Positions 13,426-19,129 of a stretch of DNA of 19,129 bases are shown here, piece after piece. The position numbers were made by a program, and so were the translations under genes. The notes beneath the pieces were generated by a model. That model was not told the DNA's origin. It did not search any database and was given only the letters and a program-made list of their open reading frames with translations. How positions within the stretch are numbered: the stretch's first letter is position 1; each line of letters begins with the position of its first letter. This stretch comes from Atlantibacter sp032075065 (GTDB lineage: Bacteria; Pseudomonadota; Gammaproteobacteria; Enterobacterales; Enterobacteriaceae). The DNA lies in contig NZ_DAMAZC010000068.1 in NCBI RefSeq assembly GCF_032075065.1, positions 1 to 19,129 of the forward strand, written 5' to 3'.

Positions 13426-15915
13426 TTAACGGCAAACTGACTGAAGCTGAATGACAGGCCCGGTTCCGGGTGCGGTGGGCAGCGTAAAATCCGCCGTGCA
13501 GTGCTGTTGATCGTCGCTTCCCCACACCACTTCCAGCGTTCCCGCCTGCGGCATGCCGGTCAGATACACCTGGCCGTCATCACCGACAATCGCGCTCGGC
13601 CCGTTGCGGCCTTGCAGAGTCGCCATTGCGCCGAACGGCACCGTCTGCCGCCCGCTATGCACCAGGGTCAGCAGAATACGTTTACCGACGCTGGCGATGT
13701 AATCCGCCCGCACTACCGCACCCCGGGTAGGAATAACCGTCTGGCTGGTTAACGCCAGTTCCACATCGTCCGGCAGCGAGGCGGTATTAAGCCCGATATC
13801 GTTTTTATGAAACGGCGTCACGTTGCTGGTGACGCCATAGCCGCGAAAGTCTGTTTTTATGCTGCGCTGGTTGTTAACGCCTGCGCCCGCTGCGCCGGGG
13901 GCTTTAATCAATACGTTGGTTTCGCCCAGCGGCTGGGAGAACGTCACGCCGTCGGCATGAGCAATGATGCCGCCCGCCAGGCCATAGCTCAGTCGCTGGC
14001 TGTTGCGGTCATAGCCGTATCCCGCCGTAACTTGCCCGTAGGTGCCTTTGTAGTCGCCGTTGGCGCTACCGGTATAGCCCACGCCATCGCTGCCGTAGCC
14101 CTGCTGGACGCTCCAGTTGAGCGCGTTGCCCTCCAGCGCCATGCCGTTTACCCCCAGGCTGTGAGTCGTGCCATTGTTCCGGCTGCTGTTGAGGTTATAG
14201 TTGGCCCAGCTGTTCGCCATCCATCGATCCAGCGGCACGCTGACATTGAACGCGATTTGCCGATCGGTAGCGGACGAGCTGGCGCCCGGGTTGTTTTTAC
14301 TCAGCGTCCAGGTGAGCCCGTAGCTGATCCCCTGCCAGGCATTGTTGTAGCTGGCGCTCAGCGAACGCATGCTGCCGGGCGAATTCCAGTAATCTTCCTG
14401 AACCGCGCTGGCCATAAGCGAACCCAACCGCCCGCTTAATGACTGGCTGACCGTTAACTCCATCCGGTTGCGGCGACGATTATTGAGGGCGTTGCTGTCG
14501 CCCCACGAATCCAGCACTTCCTGCATGCCGTAATAGCCGTTTGTGGAGTAGCGATATCCGGCAATGGCGAAATGGGTGCCGGTTTGCACGATATTTTTAC
14601 TGTAGCGAATGCGCCAGGATTGCCCCTGCGTCTGCGCTTGCCCTTTCGGTTGTGACGCGGCCTGCGTCACATCGCCAGACACCGCGCCGATCTCGCCAAG
14701 GTTTTTCCCCACGCCAACGGCATATGACTGGTATTTCGAGGATTGCTGGGTGCCGCCATACAGGGTAAATCCCCATGGCAGACCATAAATCGCGCTGGCT
14801 TGCCCGAAAGGCGTGTTCTCTACGCTGCCGTCATAAGAACGGTATTGCCCGCCGGTCAGGGCGTACTTCAGCCGCCCTTCGCGTTGCAGCACCGGCAGTG
14901 AAGCAAAGGGGACAGTGTAATTTTGCTCGCTGCCGTCGGCTTCTTTAATGGTGACGTTGAGATCGCCTGCGCCGCCGGTGGAATACATATCGGTAATTTC
15001 AAACGCGCCCGCCGCGACGTAACTCTGATAAATCACGTAGCCATTCTGGCGGATCACCACCTGGGCATTGGTTCGCGCGATGCCGCGCACCACCGGGGCA
15101 TAGCCTTTCAGCGAGTCGGGAAGCATTTCGTCATCGGATGCCAGCTGGCCGCCGCGAAACGGCATGCTGTCAAACACATCGGAAGGGGCCGAGCTGTCCC
15201 CCAGAATGAGCTGCGATTTCAGCGGCGCTATGCTGCGTTGCGCATAGCTGTAGACGTTATCCCACTGATTACCGCTCTGGTTATCGCGCCGCCAGGTGGT
15301 GTAATTACGTAGCCGCCAGGGGCCGATATTGATACCCGGTCTGAGGTTTACATACTGGCTGTCGCTGCTGCCGTGCGATCGGTTATTTGCGCCATTAATA
15401 CTGTAATTCAGCAGGGCCGCAGTAATGCCCTCATCCCATAATTCCGGCGCGACATAGCCCCGGGCATGCTGCGTCAGCGCGGCCTGAGGAATACTCAAAT
15501 TGAGTTTCTGGAGGGAAAACAGAAACTCGCTGGTGGCCTGGGGAATGACATTTAGCGTCGCGCACTCATCGGCGTGCGCCATATCCGGAAACAGTGCGGT
15601 TTTCACGCCGTAGCTTTCCAATAGCGCGGTAGACAGGCAGGGGACGAGGCGTTGCGCATCGTCGGTTTTAAAGCGCACGTCCCGGTTATCGACTTTCTGC
15701 CCATTCAGGATGATATCGACGTAATAGGTGCCGGCAAGCTGGCCGCCAGATTCGAAAGCGGTTAAATCGACGCCTTTCAGTGCCGGATTGTCTATTTCCA
15801 ACAGTTCAGGATTAAAATAATCGCGCCCGAAAGCCTCACTGAACCAGGACGCAATGCTGATGGCTAAACCCATTATCAGGTGACGACGAATGTCATAAAT
15901 TGTTAATACTTTCAT
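13426..15915 (-). CDS. Outer membrane fimbrial usher
   Basis: The 829-residue protein has the normal length of an FimD/SfmD usher. A signal peptide is followed by the N-terminal chaperone-binding domain (DYFNPELLEIDNPALKGVDLTAFE, then GTYYVDIILNGQKVDNRDVRF), the 24-strand pore with plug domain (GYAPVVRGIARTNAQVVIRQNGYVIYQSYVAAGAFEITDMY) and C-terminal domains ending in TADFTLPTAPG and VCR. Paired cysteines occur near the N-terminal domain end (VPCLS and ADECATL). The usher receives chaperone-subunit complexes and assembles the pilus across the outer membrane. ATG 15915 has only a weak GGGTAA upstream; Met15 is an alternative start that would give a shorter signal peptide. Confidence 0.95.
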   Translation of the reverse strand: MKVLTIYDIRRHLIMGLAISIASWFSEAFGRDYFNPELLEIDNPALKGVDLTAFESGGQLAGTYYVDIILNGQKVDNRDVRFKTDDAQRLVPCLSTALLESYGVKTALFPDMAHADECATLNVIPQATSEFLFSLQKLNLSIPQAALTQHARGYVAPELWDEGITAALLNYSINGANNRSHGSSDSQYVNLRPGINIGPWRLRNYTTWRRDNQSGNQWDNVYSYAQRSIAPLKSQLILGDSSAPSDVFDSMPFRGGQLASDDEMLPDSLKGYAPVVRGIARTNAQVVIRQNGYVIYQSYVAAGAFEITDMYSTGGAGDLNVTIKEADGSEQNYTVPFASLPVLQREGRLKYALTGGQYRSYDGSVENTPFGQASAIYGLPWGFTLYGGTQQSSKYQSYAVGVGKNLGEIGAVSGDVTQAASQPKGQAQTQGQSWRIRYSKNIVQTGTHFAIAGYRYSTNGYYGMQEVLDSWGDSNALNNRRRNRMELTVSQSLSGRLGSLMASAVQEDYWNSPGSMRSLSASYNNAWQGISYGLTWTLSKNNPGASSSATDRQIAFNVSVPLDRWMANSWANYNLNSSRNNGTTHSLGVNGMALEGNALNWSVQQGYGSDGVGYTGSANGDYKGTYGQVTAGYGYDRNSQRLSYGLAGGIIAHADGVTFSQPLGETNVLIKAPGAAGAGVNNQRSIKTDFRGYGVTSNVTPFHKNDIGLNTASLPDDVELALTSQTVIPTRGAVVRADYIASVGKRILLTLVHSGRQTVPFGAMATLQGRNGPSAIVGDDGQVYLTGMPQAGTLEVVWGSDDQQHCTADFTLPTAPGTGPVIQLQSVCR

Positions 15916-15944
15916 CCGCGTATTACCCGATGAGCGTTTATTAA

Positions 15945-16622
15945 TTACCGCAGGCTGGCGATATGCGCATCGCCAATGCCGCCATAGTCATTGATGATTT
16001 TAAAATTCACCGCCGTTGAATTAATGCCCGAGGGTAAGGTAAAGCGCGCCGACGACTGCGGCGCGACAAAGGTCGCATCCTCAACGCGTTTACCGCCCAC
16101 GGTGATTTCATTGAAGTTAATGTAATAAGGCGTAGGGTTATTGACCTGAATACTGTTGTTCGCCCGCGACCATTGCAGTTTTGCAGCCTGCTCTTCGGGC
16201 GTACTGGTCAAAGATTCAGGACGATAAATTAATTTTATTCGCGTCTTAACGGCAATCTGGATGGTGTTATCCCGCTTTGCCACTGAAGGAATAGATTTAA
16301 TATTCAGCCAGAACAGCGACTCTTTATTTTCCGCTAACTGGCCGGCTCTGATAATTCGCATCTCATTCTGCTGCCCGGCATCCAGTCGATACAGCGGCGG
16401 CGTAATAATAAACGGCGCTTTAGCCGCATCGGGCGTTGGCGCGTCAATCCACGATTGAATTAAATAAGCCAGCTTGTCGGGATTATTCACGCTCAGGGAA
16501 GCCTCTTTTTTATTTCCCTGATAAACCACCCGCGTACCGCCAATAATCACTCCAGCATTTGCGCCGGAGACGGCAGCGCTCATTAGCAATGTCGCCGCTA
16601 ATGCGCGTGATAACATCTTCAT
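15945..16622 (-). CDS. Periplasmic fimbrial chaperone (PapD/FimC family)
   Basis: The 225-residue protein has a signal peptide (MKMLSRALAATLLMSAAVSGANA) and the two Ig-like domains of the family. Typical elements are GTRVVYQGNKKEASLSVNN with the subunit-binding Arg, APFIITPPLYRLDAGQQNEMRII, SLFWLNIKSIP and RIKLIYRP. It caps pilin subunits by donor strand complementation and delivers them to the usher. The frame is open to 16667, but ATG 16622 has GAGG six bases upstream and begins a clean signal peptide; the longer version would run through the hairpin behind the pilin gene. A short F1-G1 loop places it in the FGS subgroup. Confidence 0.93.
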   Translation of the reverse strand: MKMLSRALAATLLMSAAVSGANAGVIIGGTRVVYQGNKKEASLSVNNPDKLAYLIQSWIDAPTPDAAKAPFIITPPLYRLDAGQQNEMRIIRAGQLAENKESLFWLNIKSIPSVAKRDNTIQIAVKTRIKLIYRPESLTSTPEEQAAKLQWSRANNSIQVNNPTPYYINFNEITVGGKRVEDATFVAPQSSARFTLPSGINSTAVNFKIINDYGGIGDAHIASLR

Positions 16623-16638
16623 TAGATACCTCAATATC

Positions 16639-16657
16639 GGGGCCGGAAACCGGCCCC
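16639..16657 (-). promoter_or_regulatory. Intercistronic hairpin after the major pilin gene
   Basis: GGGGCCGG and CCGGCCCC form a perfect 8-bp GC stem with a 3-base loop, between the pilin stop (16679) and the chaperone start (16622). No T-run follows, so it is unlikely to be a full terminator. It more likely stabilises the upstream mRNA or causes partial termination, raising pilin over chaperone and usher, as stem-loops behind papA-like genes do. Confidence 0.7.
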
Positions 16658-16678
16658 ATAACACCATTACGCAATAAA

Positions 16679-17206
16679 TCAGTTGTAGTTAACGGTGAAG
16701 TTAGCAACGGAATGCGCCGCACCGGCCATCACGCCGGATTGCGTCGCGCGGTAAGCGGCGTAGAACTCCAGGTTATTATCCCAGTTGCTGCTCAACACGT
16801 AGCTATAGCCATTGGTCTGGTTTAAACCCAGCGGGGCTCTGTCGGCCGTCATCAGTTTAATCGCCACGCCGTAGGCGCTGCCCGGCCCGGCATTAATCGC
16901 CAACAAGGAACTGTCGGAGAGATCGTTTGCGCCATCAAATTTCACCTGCGCCGCATTCACGCTGGCCGGGCAGTTAATTAAGCGGATAACAAATTTCGTC
17001 GCCGCCGCTTCATCGCCCGCGTTAATAAATGCTGTCTTTGCCACCCGGCCCAAATCGACGGTCATGGTATTATTGGCGCCGATATCGACAGTACAGGCCT
17101 GATCGAGGATCTCACCCATAAAATTAATCGTTCCATCTGCCGCGTTAGCAGTAGAAATACCCATTGTCGCTGCTGCGGCAAACGTCATAACCAGTAGATT
17201 TTTCAT
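16679..17206 (-). CDS. Major fimbrial subunit (pilin)
   Basis: The 175-residue protein has a signal peptide MKNLLVMTFAAAATMGISTANA and a type 1 pilin domain. The disulphide cysteines are Cys38 (GEILDQACTVDIG) and Cys79 (VIRLINCPASVNAAQVKFDG). Typical pilin elements follow (YGVAIKLMTADRAPLGL, NLEFYAAYRATQSGVMAGAAHSVANFTVNYN), including the penultimate aromatic. As the first gene of the operon, with AAGGA 6 bases before the ATG and a hairpin behind it, it is very likely the shaft subunit made in the largest amount. Confidence 0.93.
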   Translation of the reverse strand: MKNLLVMTFAAAATMGISTANAADGTINFMGEILDQACTVDIGANNTMTVDLGRVAKTAFINAGDEAAATKFVIRLINCPASVNAAQVKFDGANDLSDSSLLAINAGPGSAYGVAIKLMTADRAPLGLNQTNGYSYVLSSNWDNNLEFYAAYRATQSGVMAGAAHSVANFTVNYN

Positions 17207-17220
17207 AATATTATGTCCTT

Positions 17221-17436
17221 GTAATAGATGTTTTTATGCTAAAACGAGCCGCCGAGTTAAATCGGTTATTAGTTATATAAAGTTGGTGCTGTCATTAAAT
17301 AACGCGCTCAGACTGCACAGAGAATTAGCAAATCTGAGATCGTCAAAATTGGCATTTTCAGGAAATAGCCTGGGTTGCCGCAATAAAAGAGGGCTCGTTT
17401 TATTCATTCAGATTTTGTATTAAAAACATCCATCAC
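17221..17436. repeat. Split inverted repeat in the divergent fimbrial/regulator promoter region
   Basis: Left arm 17221-17250 and right arm 17392-17436 are inverted copies. Block A is GGCTCGTTTTA (17392-17402), with its exact complement at 17240-17250. Block B is TAAAAACATCCATCAC (17421-17436), whose complement at 17221-17236 matches in 14 of 16. The blocks are 3 bases apart on the left and 18 on the right. The enclosed sequence is AT-rich and should hold the pilin promoter. Further signals follow: dyad GTGTAA-TT-TTACAC (17453-17466), GATGTTTT again at 17444-17451, and two CACTAATT copies (17464-17471 and 17480-17487). No gene is seen in 17207-17556. Confidence 0.75.
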
Positions 17437-17556
17437 CTCAAGTGATGTTTTGGTGTAATTTTACACTAATTCATTCATTCACTAATTAGAGGGTGGTGAT
17501 TCATAATTGATCCATCGCAATTTGCTATTACACGGTTAGAGGGAGGCGGCATTGCT

Positions 17557-18219
17557 ATGCCTGAGACTAAAACTACAGTGCAAACAAATATGTATGAAGC
17601 GCTGGCGCATAAACCTGTTCAGCATATCGACACGTTAATTCACTGCCTTGCTCCATATTCAAACCTTTTTAAAACAAGTGCAAAACAAATTATTAACTAC
17701 GAAAGCGGCGAGTCGCGGCAATGCTATCTTTTACTGGAGGGAACTGTGGCTCTATTTCGCAGTCGCGATAGTTTTATGCTGAATTCGGAATCGGCCCCCT
17801 ATGTCTTTGGATTAAGTAACCAACATGCCGACGCGAATTATCTGCATATGCGGACGCTGGAGGATTCTCTAATTGCCAGCATTCCGCTCCATGAAGCAAA
17901 CCGTATTATCGCTGAACATAATCTGTGGAAGAGTCTTGCTAAAGTGCTGATTTATACTGCAGGGCGGATATATGAGCATTGCACGCGTATTTATGCGCCA
18001 TCGTCTTACGATATTATTCGTTACCAGCTGTATGAGCTGATGGATGAATCCGTGGAAATAAGGCTGCACACTACCGCAGCGAACTATATTCAGGCTCGCA
18101 CCTTTCTTTCGCGCAGCAGCATTATGAAAATCCTCGCCGATCTCCGCAAAGGGGGGTATATCACCACCCGGCGCGGCGTACTGATCGATATTCCACAGCG
18201 TATACCGCTTAAGTACTGA
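17557..18219 (+). CDS. IprA (YaiV)-like winged-helix regulator, first copy
   Basis: The 220-residue protein has a Crp-like sensor half (about residues 40-115: IINYESGESRQCYLLLEGTVALFRSRD, PYVFGLSN) and a C-terminal winged helix (about 150-212: SYDIIRYQLYELMDE..ANYIQARTFLSRSSIMKILADLRKGGYITTRRGVLI). This is the architecture of E. coli IprA/YaiV, a regulator reported to affect peroxide resistance; cyclic-nucleotide-binding residues are not evident. It is divergent from the pilin gene and followed by a paralogue, so it probably controls the fimbrial operon, an inference. GGAGG lies 11 bases before the ATG. Its base composition, like that of the fimbrial genes, looks more AT-rich than the nik region. 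Confidence 0.82.
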   Translation: MPETKTTVQTNMYEALAHKPVQHIDTLIHCLAPYSNLFKTSAKQIINYESGESRQCYLLLEGTVALFRSRDSFMLNSESAPYVFGLSNQHADANYLHMRTLEDSLIASIPLHEANRIIAEHNLWKSLAKVLIYTAGRIYEHCTRIYAPSSYDIIRYQLYELMDESVEIRLHTTAANYIQARTFLSRSSIMKILADLRKGGYITTRRGVLIDIPQRIPLKY

Positions 18220-18259
18220 ATTTTTTAGGGCGCTCCAGGTAAGTGAGCGTAATTATGCG

Positions 18260-18279
18260 TATGCTAAAACCATCTACAT
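18260..18279 (+). repeat. Copy of the fimbrial promoter repeat upstream of the second IprA-like gene
   Basis: TATGCTAAAAC (18260-18270) repeats exactly the sequence at 17235-17245 in the pilin leader. The overlapping TAAAACCATCTA (18265-18276) matches block B of the inverted repeat with one mismatch. It is a candidate shared regulator site. Confidence 0.5.
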
Positions 18280-18280
18280 A

Positions 18281-18934
18281 ATGTGTTTGCGAATAAACGC
18301 GATGAACAGCGATGACTCTGTTTCCCTGATGAAATTACCGTCTCCCTGGGCGGGGCAGTTGCTTGATGGCTTGACCCGCGAAGAAGATTACAAAACATGG
18401 CCGAAAGGGAGCAAATTATCGTTTCAAATTAATGGCGAGCCGGTGTGTCACTTCGTTCGGTCTGGCGTAATGACCCTGGAGCGGTTCGATGACGCGCTAT
18501 TAATGGGCACCGTTACCGCGCCGCTGGCGTTGGGATGGATGTCCGCTACTTCTTCACGCATGATTTTGCGGGCGAAAGGGCCATGTGAAATCGCCACGAT
18601 ACCTTTTGAACAGGTGATGGCGCTGGTTGAGCAAAAACAGCTGTGGGATCTGGTGGCAAAGCATATGCTGCATATCACCAATAAACTGTTTATTTATAAC
18701 GAGATCCTGACGGCGCCCACCACCTATGATCTGATCTGCTATCAGCTCATCAGCCTGTTGCAGGAACCGGAATCTACGCGCAACAGTACGGCAGCCTATC
18801 AATACATCCTCGATCGCACCCGTCTTTCACGCAGCAGCGTGATGAAGATGTTGGCGGAACTGAAAAAAGGCGGTTACATCCAGCTTGAACAGGGGAAACT
18901 GGTCGCGATTCACTACCTGCCGCCTGGATTTTAA
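18281..18934 (+). CDS. IprA (YaiV)-like winged-helix regulator, second copy
   Basis: The protein has 217 residues from ATG 18281. The C-terminal half (TYDLICYQLISLLQEPESTR..YQYILDRTRLSRSSVMKMLAELKKGGYIQLEQGKLVAIHYLPPGF) parallels both E. coli YaiV and the first copy, including the RT-x-LSRSSxMKxLAxLxKGGYI recognition region. The N-terminal half (KGSKLSFQINGEPVCHFVRSGVMTLERFDDALLMGTVTAPLALGW) is the Crp-like sensor without obvious cyclic-nucleotide ligands. The start is uncertain: no good ribosome site precedes ATG 18281, 18302 or 18329, and 18302 would leave the shared upstream repeat fully outside the gene. It lies 61 bases after the first copy on the same strand, probably a tandem paralogue that has diverged strongly in the sensor half. 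Confidence 0.82.
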   Translation: MCLRINAMNSDDSVSLMKLPSPWAGQLLDGLTREEDYKTWPKGSKLSFQINGEPVCHFVRSGVMTLERFDDALLMGTVTAPLALGWMSATSSRMILRAKGPCEIATIPFEQVMALVEQKQLWDLVAKHMLHITNKLFIYNEILTAPTTYDLICYQLISLLQEPESTRNSTAAYQYILDRTRLSRSSVMKMLAELKKGGYIQLEQGKLVAIHYLPPGF

Positions 18935-18960
18935 GTTTCATCGTGCCGACCACGCTCTCG

Positions 18961-19095
18961 ATTGAACTGGTGTGACGTCGCGCAGCTCCTGATATTTCCT
19001 TCCTGACTTTGCGCCTTAATCTTTGAAGCCGGACAAAGCAATGCCCGGATGGCAGGTAATAAAATAGCCGCGCTATGGAAATCGCTCAGGAGTAA
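18961..19095 (+). pseudogene. hypA: Decayed 3' remnant of hypA
   Basis: One frame carries pieces that match HypA in the right order. ATTGAACTGGTG then TGA corresponds to the F-E/D-L-V-C segment with Cys turned to stop. CPDG lies where the zinc-binding CPxC would be. ATGGAAATCGCTCAGGAGTAA corresponds to the E. coli end R-I-E-I-D-Q-E-stop and is followed three bases later by hypB, as in E. coli. Four internal stop codons and missing codons (about 40 between landmarks against about 65 in HypA) show that it is not functional. The last part is convincing; the upstream matches are short and may be chance. HypA is the nickel metallochaperone partner of HypB. Confidence 0.42.
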
Positions 19096-19098
19096 ATT

Positions 19099-19129
19099 AT
19101 GTGTACCACATGCGGTTGCGCCGAAGGCA
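19099..19129 (+). CDS. hypB: Hydrogenase nickel incorporation GTPase HypB, N-terminal fragment
   Basis: Only ten codons are in the window: MCTTCGCAEG, after AGGAG placed 6 bases before the ATG. This is the characteristic start of enterobacterial HypB (E. coli MCTTCGCGEG), whose cysteines form the high-affinity nickel site. HypB is a GTPase that inserts nickel into [NiFe]-hydrogenase large subunits. The rest of a hypBCDE operon is expected beyond the window's end. Confidence 0.88.
   Translation, partial: MCTTCGCAEG

Noticed and set aside
19035..19062. GCCGGACAAAG...GCCCGGATGGC looked like a REP-type palindrome.
   Set aside because: The arms do not pair well and do not fit the enterobacterial REP consensus; the stretch is better explained as decayed hypA.
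1..19129. Search by eye for CRISPR arrays, tRNA genes, insertion sequences and integrases.
   Set aside because: No regularly spaced repeats, tRNA-like cloverleaf or transposase/integrase frame was recognised on either strand.

Overview
The window reads as chromosomal DNA of an enteric gammaproteobacterium of the Enterobacteriaceae (Enterobacter/Klebsiella/Kosakonia type; I cannot fix the genus). The proteins match my memory of Escherichia coli FdhF, NikA-E, GatR, IprA (YaiV) and the N-terminus of HypB. All identifications come from reading the sequence and from memory of these families; no search was run.

Left edge (1-1142): the C-terminal end of an FGGY sugar kinase and a GatR/AgaR-like DeoR repressor on the + strand, closed by a two-way terminator. 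Next (1158-3305, minus) is fdhF, the selenocysteine-containing, molybdenum-dependent formate dehydrogenase H, with a SECIS hairpin behind its UGA codon, a sigma-54 promoter and a candidate FhlA site. It carries an unexpected in-frame amber codon 39 codons before the normal end. Divergent from it is a two-domain molybdopterin/molybdate-binding (Mop) protein at 3706-4134. A second two-way terminator separates this from a complete nickel ABC importer operon, nikABCDE (minus, 9132 to 4169), preceded by a near-perfect NikR operator and an FNR box; nikR itself does not follow nikE.

Divergent from nikA is a three-gene, overlapping operon (9490-11247): a Tat-exported transglutaminase-fold protein, a MerT-like three-helix membrane protein and a MerP-like periplasmic metal-binding protein. 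This is the least familiar set of genes here and may be an unrecognised metal-handling module.

Region 11262-17206 (minus) is a chaperone-usher fimbrial operon: major pilin, chaperone, usher, two-domain adhesin, minor pilin and a LuxR-type regulator with a receiver-like N-terminus lacking the phospho-acceptor Asp. This is the gene order of sfmACDHF-fimZ in E. coli. It is divergent from two tandem IprA-like winged-helix regulators (17557-18934, plus). The divergent promoter region holds a split inverted repeat, part of which recurs before the second regulator gene.

The right edge holds the first codons of hypB (nickel insertion GTPase), preceded by what looks like a decayed fragment of hypA. 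Both ends of the island therefore belong to formate hydrogenlyase / [NiFe]-hydrogenase physiology: fdhF needs Mo and Se, the hydrogenase needs Ni (nik, hyp). The fimbrial/regulator block sits inside this neighbourhood as likely accessory DNA, and its arrival may explain the loss of hypA.
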